Positions 1-9,324 of a stretch of 64,000 nt of DNA are shown here, piece after piece (within the stretch, counting starts at the first letter, position 1; the number at the start of each line of letters is the position of its first letter). This DNA comes from a virus: positions 1 through 64,000 of the IMG/VR virus record IMGVR_UViG_3300044859_001080, one strand, 5' to 3'. A model generated the notes under the pieces. It did not search any database. It was not told where the DNA came from and was given only the letters and a program-made list of their open reading frames with translations. A program made the position numbers and the translations under genes.

Positions 1-975
1 AGTAATATTGATGCTATTAAGGATAAGTTTTCTACAAAAACAAAGTATAAGCCTGAAGATTATTATTCTTGTGGTGATGCTTTTTATAATGCTTGTGGTG
101 TACCTGGTCCTGTTATGGGGGGTATAAGTATGTTTTTGGGACATTCCAATACAAGTAAGACAACTGCTATGATATTGGCTGCTGCTGACGCCCAGAAGAA
201 GGGTCATTTACCTATTTTTATTATCACAGAAAAGAAATGGAATTGGGCACATGCTGTTGAATTGGGGTTGAATGCTGAAATTAATGAAGATGGTGAGTGG
301 GATGGTGATTTCATTTTTAATGATTCATTTGATTACATTGAGCAGATGACAGAATTTATAAATGAAATTTTGGATGCACAAGAGAAAGGAGATTTACCTT
401 ATTCTGTTTTATTTTTGATTGATAGTATTGGTTCAATACCTTGTAAGATGACCTTTGATGGAAAGGGGGGTAAGATGCACAATGCTGCTGTTCTTGCTGA
501 CAAGGTTGGAATGGGTTTACATTCAAGGATTTCAAAATCAAAGAAAGAAGATTACCCCTACCATAATACCTTGGTTGTTATCAATCAACCTTGGGTTGAA
601 TTACCAGATTCTCCATTTGGTCAGCCAACAATTAAAGCAAAAGGTGGTGAGGCTCTTTGGTTGGCATCTTCTTTAATATTCTTATTTGGTAATCAGAAGA
701 ATTCAGGCATTAACCATATAACAGCAACAAAGAACGGCAGAACAGTTTCTTATGCTATTAGAACAAAGATTTCAATATTGAAAAACCACGTTACTGGTAT
801 TGCATATAAAGATGGTAAGATATTAGCCGTACCTCAAGGATATTTGCCAGATACAAAAGAGGCAATTGAAAAGTATAAAAAAGAATATTCCCAATATTGG
901 AATGGTATTTTGTCTGGTGATGGTGATATTACCTTTTCAGAAAAAGATGAAGAAGACGCTATAATTTTTGAATAA
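1..975 (+). CDS. uvsX: UvsX/RecA-like recombinase (5' end outside window)
   Basis: The reading frame is open from base 1, so the start lies upstream; at least 324 residues are visible. It has a RecA-type ATPase core: a P-loop variant GHSNTSKTT at about nt 139-165 and a Walker B strand ending LFLIDSIGS at about nt 405-433. The P-loop resembles T4 UvsX in having Ser/Asn where RecA has Gly. In T4-like phages this strand-exchange protein coats ssDNA and drives recombination-dependent replication. The downstream flap nuclease and helicase fit that module. The C-terminus is acidic, as in many UvsX proteins. The stop is separated by one base from the next gene's ATG, suggesting translational coupling. 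RecA-like ATPase is near certain; UvsX rather than host RecA is inferred from context and the P-loop. Confidence 0.85.
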   Translation, partial: SNIDAIKDKFSTKTKYKPEDYYSCGDAFYNACGVPGPVMGGISMFLGHSNTSKTTAMILAAADAQKKGHLPIFIITEKKWNWAHAVELGLNAEINEDGEWDGDFIFNDSFDYIEQMTEFINEILDAQEKGDLPYSVLFLIDSIGSIPCKMTFDGKGGKMHNAAVLADKVGMGLHSRISKSKKEDYPYHNTLVVINQPWVELPDSPFGQPTIKAKGGEALWLASSLIFLFGNQKNSGINHITATKNGRTVSYAIRTKISILKNHVTGIAYKDGKILAVPQGYLPDTKEAIEKYKKEYSQYWNGILSGDGDITFSEKDEEDAIIFE

Positions 976-976
976 G

Positions 977-1966
977 ATGAAGAAAACCCTACTAATTGAT
1001 GGCAACAACCTATTTACAATAGGTTTCCACGGAGTAAGAGAATTCTATGCCGATGGTAAGCACATTGGTGGGGTTTTCCATTTTTTAAACACAATTAGGT
1101 TATTTCTTGAAAAACATAATCATGATAAGGTTGTTGTATTTTGGGATGGGAATGAGAACTCATTAATAAGAAAACAAATATATCCAAAATATAAGGAGAA
1201 TCGCAAGATTTCAATGGATGAACATAAGTATGAATCTTATTTATATCAGAGGGAACGAGTTAAGGATTATCTTGAAGAAGTTTTTGTTAGACAATGCCAG
1301 GTGAATCAGAATGAGGCTGATGATTTGATTGCTTATTATACACAAATAGCTAAAGGTGAAAAGATGATTATTTTTTCAGCAGATAAAGATTTAACTCAAT
1401 TGATTGGGGAAAATGTTACAGTGTATTCACCAAGTTCAAAGACATATAGTAAGAATGGGGATTTGATTCATTTCAAGGATATTGACATACCCCATAATAA
1501 TGTCTATATTTATAAAGTAATTGTGGGGGATACTTCTGATAATATTGATGGGATATCTAATTTTGGGGAAAAGAAATTAAAAACATTCTTTCCTAATTTT
1601 GAGAAGAGAGATTACCAGTTGGATGAAATATTAAATGAAGCAAAAGTTTTGCTTGAAGAAAAAAAGAATAAATCTCTGGATAATTTGGTGTTAGGTATTA
1701 GCAAATCTGGTTTTGCTGGAGAAGAGTTTTTTGATAAAATTGGTAGAATAATTGATTTAAAAAATCCATTAATAACTGATAACGGAAAGGAAATGGTTAA
1801 TGAGATTTGCAACGATAAACTTGACCCAACAGATAGGAGTTATAAGAATTTAATGAAATTAATGAATGAGGATGGGTTCTTTAAGTTCCTTCCAAAGAGG
1901 GATGATGCGTGGGTTGATTTTGTTAGACCATTTATGAAATTGAGTAGAAAAGAAAGAAAAAATTAA
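977..1966 (+). CDS. 5'-3' exonuclease / flap endonuclease (T4 RNase H-like)
   Basis: This 329-residue protein has the PIN/FEN layout. The N-terminal LLIDGNNL supplies the first metal Asp, FWDGNENSLIRK lies near residue 57, and an acidic pair sits in NEADDLIAYY near residue 111, followed by SADKDLTQL. A helix-3-turn-helix region contains GDTSDNIDGI near residue 177. The T4 relative removes RNA primers and flaps from lagging-strand fragments. I chose ATG at 977 over an in-frame TTG at 968 because it follows the uvsX stop by one base and gives a compact N-terminus. The C-terminal third is lysine-rich and may contact DNA. It is placed between recombinase and helicase, as in a T4-type replication operon. 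Confidence 0.85.
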   Translation: MKKTLLIDGNNLFTIGFHGVREFYADGKHIGGVFHFLNTIRLFLEKHNHDKVVVFWDGNENSLIRKQIYPKYKENRKISMDEHKYESYLYQRERVKDYLEEVFVRQCQVNQNEADDLIAYYTQIAKGEKMIIFSADKDLTQLIGENVTVYSPSSKTYSKNGDLIHFKDIDIPHNNVYIYKVIVGDTSDNIDGISNFGEKKLKTFFPNFEKRDYQLDEILNEAKVLLEEKKNKSLDNLVLGISKSGFAGEEFFDKIGRIIDLKNPLITDNGKEMVNEICNDKLDPTDRSYKNLMKLMNEDGFFKFLPKRDDAWVDFVRPFMKLSRKERKN

Positions 1967-1983
1967 TAATTAAACAACATTTT

Positions 1984-2442
1984 ATGAAACAGAATGAAAC
2001 AACAAAGGTGGAATTTTTATTGACATTGAACAACAACATTATTGTTCAGAGGTTTTTAAACATTAAAAATATTAATCCAGATGCAAAAGATTCGGTAGAA
2101 TTGTATGATTTTGTTAAGTATTTTTCAGAAGATTTGGAGAAGTATTTAAAGATGAAATCAATTGGCTATTTGGTGGACAACAAAGATAATATTTTGTATG
2201 ACCCCACAATAATGGAGACGTCATCAACAGATGAGGCTGAATTTTTTAATATTTATGTTAAAATTTCTGACCAAGTTATTTCTCACAGGATAATTGATGG
2301 CAAGCTTTATCCACCAAAGGTAAGATACACAGTTGATATTCGTAATTTTATTAAGGAAACATTAAAAGAATTAACAAACATTTTAATTAGTGAAAATTTA
2401 ACACACGAGTATTTAGAAAAGAATTTATTGTCTAACTATTAA
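1984..2442 (+). CDS. Hypothetical protein in replication operon
   Basis: This 152-residue acidic protein has no motif I recognise. It lies 17 nt after the flap nuclease and 10 nt before the helicase, so it is almost certainly co-transcribed with them. The sequence alternates predicted strands and helices (LTLNNNIIVQRFLNI at the N-terminus, a charged helix at the C-terminus) and has no membrane segment. Its position would suit a small replication accessory such as a helicase loader or ssDNA-binding factor, but nothing in the sequence proves this. Confidence 0.7.
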   Translation: MKQNETTKVEFLLTLNNNIIVQRFLNIKNINPDAKDSVELYDFVKYFSEDLEKYLKMKSIGYLVDNKDNILYDPTIMETSSTDEAEFFNIYVKISDQVISHRIIDGKLYPPKVRYTVDIRNFIKETLKELTNILISENLTHEYLEKNLLSNY

Positions 2443-2452
2443 TAATTTTTTT

Positions 2453-3826
2453 ATGTCAAAGAATTTTGATTATTTGGGGCAGACGTTCCAACTACAATTA
2501 ATCAATCAGATTATATTAGATAAGGAATTTGCTAGGGCAATATTGGACTTTATTAAGATATCTTATTTTGAGAATAAGTATTTCAAATTAATCATTCAAA
2601 TGATTAAGGAGTATCATAAGAAATATGATGCTGCCCCCAACTTTCAAACATTGGAAGTTGTTGCAAAGTCTGAAATATCACAAGAATTGGCTTTAAAAAT
2701 TGTTATTGATACCATAAGTAAGATTAGTTCAGCACCACTTGATGGTGTTGAACTTGTCCAAGAAAAGGCACTTAAATTCTGCAAACAAGAAGAGGTTAAG
2801 ATTGTCTTGGAAAGAGCACAAAAAGTTATCAATGAGGGTGATTTTGAATCTTATGACCAACTTGAAGAATTATTAAGATATGCACTTCAGGTTGGGGTTA
2901 AAGAAACAAATGGTTTTGAAGTTTTCAATGATTTGATTGGTGTATTAGATGAGGATTATAGACACCCCATACCAATGGGCGTGAAGGGTATAGACGTTCT
3001 CTTAAAGGGGGGTTTAGCCAAGGGTGAGGTTGGTATTATATTTGCAGGTCCAGGTATTGGCAAATCAACTCTATTGACCTTGGTTGCAAACACAGCTTTC
3101 AATAATAACTATAATGTTTTGCATATATTCTTTGAGGATAATCCCAAGATTATACAAAGAAAGCATTTGACTCTTTGGACTAAAATATCCCCAGATGAAC
3201 TGCCTAATAACAAAGAAATAGTATTAGAAACTGTTAATAATATAAAAGAAACCCACACAAATAAATTAATATTAAAGAAATTGCCATCTGATACTTTAAC
3301 AATGAATCAGATTAAGAATCAAATTAGAAAGGTTATTGCTGATGGTATTAAACTTGATTTGGTTGTTTTGGATTATATTGATTGTGTTGTACCTGATAGA
3401 CAAGGTAATGATGAGTGGAAAAATGAGGGATCTGTTATACGTCATTTTGAGGCAATGTGCCATGAGTTAAATATTGCTGGATGGCTTGGTACACAAGGAA
3501 ATCGGTCTTCAATTTCTGCAAATGTGGTAACAAACGACCAGATGGGGGGTTCAATTAAGAAAGCCCAGGTTGGACACGTTATTATTAGTATTGCAAAAAG
3601 TCTTCAGCAAAAGGAGATGAATTTGGCCACAGTTGCCATTACCAAATCAAGGATTGGAAAAGATGGTATAGTATTTGAGAATTGCAAGTTTGATAATGAA
3701 ATGCTTGAAATTGATACAGATACAACCGCAACATTCCTTGGATTTGAAGAACAACAAGTTGAACGTAAGAAAGAAAGGATTAAGGAGTTATTGGTTAAGA
3801 AAAATAGCAATGATAATTTTTTATAA
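2453..3826 (+). CDS. Replicative DNA helicase (DnaB/T4 gp41 family)
   Basis: This 457-residue protein has an N-terminal helical domain (about 1-160) like the DnaB N-domain and a RecA-like motor. The P-loop is GPGIGKST near residue 200, Walker B is LDLVVLDYIDC near residue 301, and GTQGNRSS near residue 346 corresponds to the sensor region (motif 3/4). SIAKSLQQKEMN and a basic KSRIGKDG loop follow, as in gp41 and DnaB, where the loop contacts DNA. It unwinds the fork as a hexamer and pairs with the primase encoded at 51.1 kb. Length matches T4 gp41 (475). The C-terminus is lysine-rich. Confidence 0.9.
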   Translation: MSKNFDYLGQTFQLQLINQIILDKEFARAILDFIKISYFENKYFKLIIQMIKEYHKKYDAAPNFQTLEVVAKSEISQELALKIVIDTISKISSAPLDGVELVQEKALKFCKQEEVKIVLERAQKVINEGDFESYDQLEELLRYALQVGVKETNGFEVFNDLIGVLDEDYRHPIPMGVKGIDVLLKGGLAKGEVGIIFAGPGIGKSTLLTLVANTAFNNNYNVLHIFFEDNPKIIQRKHLTLWTKISPDELPNNKEIVLETVNNIKETHTNKLILKKLPSDTLTMNQIKNQIRKVIADGIKLDLVVLDYIDCVVPDRQGNDEWKNEGSVIRHFEAMCHELNIAGWLGTQGNRSSISANVVTNDQMGGSIKKAQVGHVIISIAKSLQQKEMNLATVAITKSRIGKDGIVFENCKFDNEMLEIDTDTTATFLGFEEQQVERKKERIKELLVKKNSNDNFL

Positions 3827-3874
3827 AAATTTGATTTTATAATTAAAATTGAATACTTTTATTTTCTGGTTTTA

Positions 3875-3882
3875 TATTTATC
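3875..3882 (+). promoter_or_regulatory. TATTTATC element upstream of nrdB
   Basis: TATTTATC lies 22 nt before the nrdB ATG, in the only non-coding gap (78 nt) of the 1-6.5 kb block. It matches the recurrent TATTTATA element at 7 of 8 bases. It could start an nrdB-nrdA transcript. The region is very AT-rich, so a chance match is possible. Confidence 0.35.
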
Positions 3883-3904
3883 TTAACCAAATAAAAAAAG
3901 GAAT

Positions 3905-4882
3905 ATGAAGAACATTTTTGAAAAGAGGGTAAATATTTTGCCTTATGAATATCCATCTTTATTAGCATATAAGGATGCTATAAGACATGCTTACTGGTTG
4001 CACAGTGAATTTAATTTCACAACTGATATTGATGACTATAAAACAAAAATATCAAATGAGGAGAGGGAAGTTATTAAAAGGTCAATGTTGGCTATTGCAC
4101 AAATTGAGGTGAATGTCAAAACATTCTGGGCTGACTTATACAAGAGAATGCCAATAACTGAAATTGGTGATGTTGGTATGACGTTCTCCGAAAGCGAAGT
4201 TCGACACAAGGATGCTTATGCACAATTATTACGAATTCTTGGATTAGAAGATGAGTTTAAATCAGTTATTGAAATCCCTGCCATAAAGAATAGAATTAGT
4301 TATCTATCAAAATATTTGGATGGTACAAGGAGTAAGGAGAATAAAATGTACACAAAGTCTATATTGTTGTTCTCATTATTTATTGAACATGTGAGTTTAT
4401 TTAGCCAGTTTTTAATTATGATGTCCTTTAACAAGGAGAAAAATCTATTCAAGGGTATTTCAAATGTGGTTGAGGCAACCTCAAAGGAGGAAGAAATTCA
4501 TGGTAATTTTGGTTCAGAACTTATCAATATTATCAAGGAAGAAAACCCAGAATGGTTTGATGCTGAATTTGAGGAATTGATTGTTTCTGCTTGTCATAAA
4601 GCATATGCTGCTGAATGTGGAATACTAGATTGGATATTTGAAAATGGTGAATTAAGTTTCTTATCAAAAGATACAATTAAACATTTCATTCAGAATAGAT
4701 TTAACAACTCATTAAGTAGAATTGGAATGAAGCCAGTATTTGAGGTTGATTTTACAGAGATTGAGAAGACGTTATGGTTTGATGTGGAGATTTTATCAAC
4801 AAAGGAGGGGGATTTCTTCTATAAGAAATCGGTGGATTATAATAAAAAAAGCAAGAGCATAACAGAAGATGATTTATTTTAA
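3905..4882 (+). CDS. nrdB: Ribonucleotide reductase small subunit (class Ia, beta)
   Basis: This 325-residue ferritin-like protein builds the tyrosyl radical for ribonucleotide reduction. Visible metal ligands are E98-x-x-H101 (in SESEVRHKDAY), E161 (FIEHVS) and E196-x-x-H199 (KEEEIHG). The radical tyrosine is Y105, four residues after H101, exactly as Y122 follows H118 in E. coli NrdB. The equivalent of the first Asp ligand appears to be E68 in QIEVNV. It lies 12 nt upstream of nrdA, so alpha and beta are made together. Phage NrdAB supplies dNTPs for a large AT-rich genome. Confidence 0.93.
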   Translation: MKNIFEKRVNILPYEYPSLLAYKDAIRHAYWLHSEFNFTTDIDDYKTKISNEEREVIKRSMLAIAQIEVNVKTFWADLYKRMPITEIGDVGMTFSESEVRHKDAYAQLLRILGLEDEFKSVIEIPAIKNRISYLSKYLDGTRSKENKMYTKSILLFSLFIEHVSLFSQFLIMMSFNKEKNLFKGISNVVEATSKEEEIHGNFGSELINIIKEENPEWFDAEFEELIVSACHKAYAAECGILDWIFENGELSFLSKDTIKHFIQNRFNNSLSRIGMKPVFEVDFTEIEKTLWFDVEILSTKEGDFFYKKSVDYNKKSKSITEDDLF

Positions 4883-4894
4883 AAAACAAATATA

Positions 4895-6520
4895 ATGAAT
4901 AAAGAAAAATATTATTGGTTAAATGATGAGAGTAGGCTTTTCTTATCAAGGGGGTATATAAATGAAACCCCCGAGCAAAGGATTAAAGATATTGCTAATA
5001 AAGCAGAGGGGTATTTAAAAATTGATGGGTTTGCTGTTAAATTTGAGGAATATATGGCAAGGGGTTTTTATAGCCTTTCTACACCAGTATGGATTAATTT
5101 TGGTAAAGAAAAGGGGTTGCCTATATCCTGTTATGGATCCAATATTGATGACACATTAGATAGCATTTTAAATGCTGGAAGAGAGATTGGTATGATGTCA
5201 AAATATGGTGGTGGAACTAGTGCTTATTTAGGTAATATTAGAGCAAGGGGAACTAAAATATCAACAGGTGGTACAGCAGATGGACCAGTTCATTATGCAA
5301 GGGTGTATGACACAGTAGTTGATGTATGCAAACAATCAGAGGCAAGAAGGGGTGCATGTGCAGTTTGGTTGCCAGTTGAACATGAGGATATTATGGAGTT
5401 TCTTGATATTGGATCAGAGGGCAATCCAATCCAGAATTTACAATATGGTGTTACTGTTACAGATAATTGGATTAATGATATGAAGGGGGGAGACCCAAGC
5501 AAGAGAAAGATATGGGCAAAAATTATTCAAAGACGTAATGAGTTTGGTTTTCCATATATTATGTTTAAGGATAACTCAAACAATAATTCCCCCTACAAAG
5601 AGTTGGGTATGGAGATAACTGCAAGTAACTTGTGTTCCGAAATTCAATTGCCGACAGATTCATTAAACTCATTTGTTTGTTGTTTAGGTTCATTGAATTT
5701 ACTTCATTGGGATGAGATAGTTGAGACTGATGCAATTGAGGTTTACACAATGTTCTTAAATGCAGTTATGGATGAATTTATATTGAAGTCAGGTAAAATG
5801 GCTGGTATGAAAAGGGCTAATAGATTTGCATCACAGCATAGAGCAATTGGTTTGGGTGTTTTAGGATATCATTCATTATTTCAATCCAAGTTAATACCAT
5901 TTGAATCTTTGATGGCAAAACAATTAAATCATCAAATATTTAAAATAATTAAAGAGAAATCAGAATTGGCTTCAAAATATTTATATGAAGAGAAGGGATA
6001 TAAATGTTTAAGAGAGGGTTATGCCAACACAACATTAATTGCTATTGCCCCAACCAAGTCAAGTTCATTTATTTTAGGGCAAGTAAGTATGGGTATTGAG
6101 CCAATCAAATCAAATTATTTTATTAAAGATTTGGCTAAATCAAAAACAATTTATAAGAATCCATTTTTGGATATTGAATTGGATAAGTATGGTTTAAATA
6201 CGCCAGAAACCTGGGAGAGTATTTTGAAGAAAGATGGATCAGTTCAGCATTTGGATTTTCCCACAAAAGAGGTGTTTAAATCATTTATTGAAATATCACC
6301 AAAAGAATTGATATTACAAGCAGCACAGAGGCAAAAATTTATTGACCAATCACAGTCATTAAATTTGATGATACATCCATCAGTTCCAGCAAAGGATATA
6401 AATCAATTATATCTATATGCTCATGAAGAGGGGGTTAAGACGCTTTACTATCAGTTTAGCCAAAGTTCAGCACAATCATTTGCAAGAAATATTAATGAGT
6501 GTGTGAGTTGTGAATCGTAG
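4895..6520 (+). CDS. nrdA: Ribonucleotide reductase large subunit (class Ia, alpha), compact form
   Basis: This 541-residue protein is much shorter than E. coli NrdA (about 760). It begins directly in the catalytic barrel, with no N-terminal ATP-cone, so allosteric overall-activity control is probably absent. The active site shows N245-L-C247-S-E249 (the N-x-C-x-E finger loop), C79 in PISCYG as one redox cysteine and C262/C263 in VCCLG as the partner. GVKTLYYQ near residue 519 supplies the paired tyrosines of the radical path. The C-terminal ECVSC provides the mobile cysteine pair re-reduced by thioredoxin or glutaredoxin. All catalytic residues are present, so it looks functional. A strong terminator follows. 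Confidence 0.93.
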   Translation: MNKEKYYWLNDESRLFLSRGYINETPEQRIKDIANKAEGYLKIDGFAVKFEEYMARGFYSLSTPVWINFGKEKGLPISCYGSNIDDTLDSILNAGREIGMMSKYGGGTSAYLGNIRARGTKISTGGTADGPVHYARVYDTVVDVCKQSEARRGACAVWLPVEHEDIMEFLDIGSEGNPIQNLQYGVTVTDNWINDMKGGDPSKRKIWAKIIQRRNEFGFPYIMFKDNSNNNSPYKELGMEITASNLCSEIQLPTDSLNSFVCCLGSLNLLHWDEIVETDAIEVYTMFLNAVMDEFILKSGKMAGMKRANRFASQHRAIGLGVLGYHSLFQSKLIPFESLMAKQLNHQIFKIIKEKSELASKYLYEEKGYKCLREGYANTTLIAIAPTKSSSFILGQVSMGIEPIKSNYFIKDLAKSKTIYKNPFLDIELDKYGLNTPETWESILKKDGSVQHLDFPTKEVFKSFIEISPKELILQAAQRQKFIDQSQSLNLMIHPSVPAKDINQLYLYAHEEGVKTLYYQFSQSSAQSFARNINECVSCES

Positions 6521-6542
6521 ATTTGATACAATTTGTTAAATA

Positions 6543-6581
6543 AAAAACCCCCAGCCTATTAGTTTAGATTTGGGGGTTTTT
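6543..6581. terminator. Bidirectional intrinsic terminator between nrdA and a convergent gene
   Basis: A perfect 11-bp inverted repeat (AAAAACCCCCA at 6543-6553, TGGGGGTTTTT at 6571-6581) encloses a 17-nt loop. It is A-flanked on the left and T-flanked on the right, so it can work in both directions. It sits between the nrdA stop and the stop of the minus-strand gene. Confidence 0.88.
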
Positions 6582-6602
6582 AATATTAGTATTGATTTAA
6601 AC

Positions 6603-6863
6603 TTATTTGCCACTCAATGTATCATAAAAATCTTCAAGTTTTGATAAATCAGATTTACTAAATGCAAAATTAGTATTCTCAAATTTATCTTTCATTGTTG
6701 AAAGTTTATCCATAATTTTGTTAATCATAGATATTGCTTTTTTACCAGTTGTTGCTTTACTTTCTTTATGGTAGTCCATAAAAAGGCCTTCACTTCCTTT
6801 ATCTTCAACAATTCTTTTAACTAGTTTATTTAAACCAGCTTCTGTTAATCTTATTGTTCTCAT
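6603..6863 (-). CDS. Small protein with RLTE..L..LVKRI N-terminal motif
   Basis: This 86-residue protein begins MRTIRLTEAGLNKLVKRIV. As I recall, N-termini of this kind recur in small, otherwise unrelated proteins of marine and gut phages of Bacteroidetes. The rest is charged and helical, with no membrane segment. The ATG at 6863 is preferred over an upstream in-frame TTG because it starts the recognisable motif and is preceded by a TATTTATA element on the same strand. It is one of only two minus-strand genes in the window. Function unknown. Confidence 0.7.
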   Translation of the reverse strand: MRTIRLTEAGLNKLVKRIVEDKGSEGLFMDYHKESKATTGKKAISMINKIMDKLSTMKDKFENTNFAFSKSDLSKLEDFYDTLSGK

Positions 6864-6874
6864 AATTTTTTTTA

Positions 6875-6882
6875 TATAAATA
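6875..6882 (-). promoter_or_regulatory. TATTTATA element upstream of the minus-strand small gene
   Basis: Read on the minus strand, TATTTATA ends 11 nt before the ATG at 6863. This is the only copy serving a minus-strand gene, and its correct orientation supports the element being directional. Confidence 0.5.
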
Positions 6883-6923
6883 TACAATAAATTAAAATAG
6901 TTTACAAATTTGTGAAAAAGATA

Positions 6924-6931
6924 TATTTATA
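6924..6931 (+). promoter_or_regulatory. TATTTATA element upstream of baseplate operon
   Basis: TATTTATA ends 15 nt before the ATG of the gp25-like gene, the first gene of a long structural block. It is about 40 bp from the divergent copy for the minus-strand gene, making a compact divergent promoter region. Confidence 0.55.
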
Positions 6932-6946
6932 TTTAAATGAGTTATA

Positions 6947-7423
6947 ATGGCTGAAGGTTTTACATATGGTGTTGATTTCCCTTTTGATACATCTTTAAGG
7001 GGTGATGCATTAAAGATGACAGAATATATTGGTGATGAGATAAGAGCGTCATTATTACATTTGTTATTAACAAGAAAGGGTAGTAGATATTATTTACCAG
7101 ATTTTGGAACAAGGCTATATGAATTTTTATTTGAACCTTTGGATATTGTTTCATTTGATGTTATTGAGGCAGATATTAGAGATTCTGTTGCCAAATACAT
7201 ACCAAATTTAACTATAATAAATATTGTTATTGAACCTTTGGATGTTAGTGAAGAGGTTAATACATCAAAATTAAATATTGATGATTTTGGTTTAAAACCA
7301 TCTGACAAGATATATAGATCACCGGGTAATGGTACTTATCAAAATACAGCAAAAATAAAAATTGAATTCACATCAAACACAAATGCGTTTGCTGGGAGTG
7401 ATTTTGTGGTTATAAATATATAA
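6947..7423 (+). CDS. Baseplate wedge protein, gp25-like
   Basis: This 158-residue protein has the GPW/gp25 fold signature: a helix in TEYIGDEIRASLLHLLLT, then RKGSRYYLPDFGTRLYEFLF, matching the family pattern of a Pro-Asp-Phe-Gly turn followed by LFEP. Gp25 links the sheath to the baseplate wedge in contractile tails and related injection systems. It is followed after one base (TAA-T-ATG) by the gp6-like gene, the usual order in contractile-tail modules. This is the strongest single evidence for a myovirus-type particle. Confidence 0.9.
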   Translation: MAEGFTYGVDFPFDTSLRGDALKMTEYIGDEIRASLLHLLLTRKGSRYYLPDFGTRLYEFLFEPLDIVSFDVIEADIRDSVAKYIPNLTIINIVIEPLDVSEEVNTSKLNIDDFGLKPSDKIYRSPGNGTYQNTAKIKIEFTSNTNAFAGSDFVVINI

Positions 7424-7424
7424 T

Positions 7425-9257
7425 ATGGCAGATAGACAAATTTCATATGGCGTTAGAGATTTTCAAGGAATAAGAGCAGAATTATTAAATTATGTTAAAA
7501 CTTATTATCCTGATTTAATAAATGATTTTAATGATGCATCAATATTTTCAGTATTTCTTGATTTAAATGCTGCGGTTGCTGATAATTTACATTATCATAT
7601 TGATAGAAGTTTACAAGAAACTGTTTTACAATATGCACAACAGAAATCATCAATATATAATATAGCAAGAACATATGGATTAAAATTGCCTGGGCAAAGG
7701 CCATCTTTAACTTTGTGTGATTTTTCCATAACTGTTCCGGTATCAAGTGATAAGCCAGATGGAAAGTTTGCTGGTCTTCTTCAAAGAGGGGCGCAAGTTT
7801 TGGGTAATGGAGTTATATTTGAAACAATTAATGATATTGATTTTTCATCTGACTATGATGCACAAGGTAATAAGAATAGAACGGTTATACCAAATTCATT
7901 AAATAGTAATATAATTAACTATACGTTAACAAAAAGAGAACCTGTAATTAATGGTGTGACAAAAGTATTTAAAAGGGTTATTACCTCATCTGATGTTAGA
8001 CCATTTTTTGAATTGTTTTTACCAGAGAAGAATGTTTTGGGTATTACTAGTGTGATAACAAGAGATGGGCAAATTGGAACAGTCCCCCCAAATTCAGAAT
8101 TTATTGGTGATACTAATAAATGGTATGAAGTAGATTCATTGGCAGAAGATAGGGTATTTATTGTTGATACAACAAAAAACACGGGATCCTCCCCTATTAA
8201 AGTTGGTAAATATATTCAAACAGAAAATAGATTTGTATCAGAATTTACTCCAGAAGGATATAAAAAAATTACATTTGGTAATGGGGTTAATACAGCATTG
8301 GAACAATTGAATCAATTTACAACAACAGGGCAATTTCCAACATTGCAGAATTATTTAAATAATTTTTCATTAGGAAGAACATTAAAGCCAAATACAACTT
8401 TATTTATTCAATATAGAGTTGGGGGTGGGTTAAATACAAATTTGGGGCCAAACACCATTAATCAAGTTGGTGTTAATACATTTTCTATTACTAATGGTAG
8501 TCCATCACAACAATCAGCAGTCATTAATTCATTGAGGGTTAACAATGCTTTCCCTGCAATTGGGGGTGCTGGTTTGCCAAGTGTTGAAGAGGTTAGAAAT
8601 TTTGTTTCATTTAATTTTGCGGCACAAAAACGTGCGGTAACAATAAGAGACTATGAATCAATCATAAGAAATATGCCCCCACAATTTGGTGCACCAGCAA
8701 AGGTTTCAGTTCAAGAAGTTGATAATAAAATCCAAATTCTTGTTTTGTCATATGATAATAATGGGAAATTGATTAGTGATAATTCAAGATTTTTAACAGA
8801 TAACATTGCCAATTATGTTTCAAATTATAGGATGATTAATGACTATGTTGTTGTTTCATCAGCAAAGATACTTGATGTTAGTATTGATGCCAATATCATA
8901 GTTGTTCAAGGGTTTGACACCAAAAGCATTGTTGAATCTGTCATATCTACCATTAACACCTATTTCTCACCACAGAATATGCAATTGGGTAAAGATATTA
9001 ATTTATCTGAATTAAAAGGTAATATTCAAAAATTGACAGGGGTTGTGACAATTTCAAATCTTACAATTAAAAATGAGATTGGGGGTGATTATTCTGGGGA
9101 TTTTGCAACAACAAGATTGGTTCCTGGGGCATCAAGAGTGATGGTTCCAACTGATGAGATAATTTTTGCTCAACCATCAGAAATATATCACATTAGATAT
9201 CCAGAGAGAGATATAAGGATTAGTGTTAAAACAAACTCAGGAGTTACAATAGGATAA
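7425..9257 (+). CDS. Baseplate wedge protein, gp6/J-like
   Basis: This 610-residue protein begins with a domain about folding onto the wedge (YPDLINDFNDASIFSVFLDL, AAVADNLHYHID) and has a central region typical of the baseplate J / T4 gp6 family. The FNFAAQKRAVTIRDYESIIRN-type segment is split here around residues 400-425 and is a family hallmark preceding the C-terminal repeats. Gp6 dimers form the inner ring of the baseplate. Its direct coupling to the gp25-like gene supports the call. No signal peptide or membrane segment is present. Confidence 0.82.
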   Translation: MADRQISYGVRDFQGIRAELLNYVKTYYPDLINDFNDASIFSVFLDLNAAVADNLHYHIDRSLQETVLQYAQQKSSIYNIARTYGLKLPGQRPSLTLCDFSITVPVSSDKPDGKFAGLLQRGAQVLGNGVIFETINDIDFSSDYDAQGNKNRTVIPNSLNSNIINYTLTKREPVINGVTKVFKRVITSSDVRPFFELFLPEKNVLGITSVITRDGQIGTVPPNSEFIGDTNKWYEVDSLAEDRVFIVDTTKNTGSSPIKVGKYIQTENRFVSEFTPEGYKKITFGNGVNTALEQLNQFTTTGQFPTLQNYLNNFSLGRTLKPNTTLFIQYRVGGGLNTNLGPNTINQVGVNTFSITNGSPSQQSAVINSLRVNNAFPAIGGAGLPSVEEVRNFVSFNFAAQKRAVTIRDYESIIRNMPPQFGAPAKVSVQEVDNKIQILVLSYDNNGKLISDNSRFLTDNIANYVSNYRMINDYVVVSSAKILDVSIDANIIVVQGFDTKSIVESVISTINTYFSPQNMQLGKDINLSELKGNIQKLTGVVTISNLTIKNEIGGDYSGDFATTRLVPGASRVMVPTDEIIFAQPSEIYHIRYPERDIRISVKTNSGVTIG

Positions 9258-9302
9258 TTCATTTATTTTACGTGTTTAGTCTTTATATTATATACAATAA
9301 AA

Positions 9303-9310
9303 TATTTACT
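9303..9310 (+). promoter_or_regulatory. TATTTACT element upstream of the 1,700-residue gene
   Basis: TATTTACT, a 6-of-8 match to TATTTATA, ends 14 nt before the preferred ATG, the same spacing as the better copies. It lies in a 67-nt gap. Weak on its own. Confidence 0.3.
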
Positions 9311-9324
9311 TAAAAAAAGGCTTG

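Noticed and set aside
968-976. TTG start for the flap endonuclease, and similar TTG starts at 9322, 16065, 40449, 52025, 55779 and 58139
   Set aside because: A nearby in-frame ATG gives better spacing to the upstream stop or promoter, or a better match to the family start.
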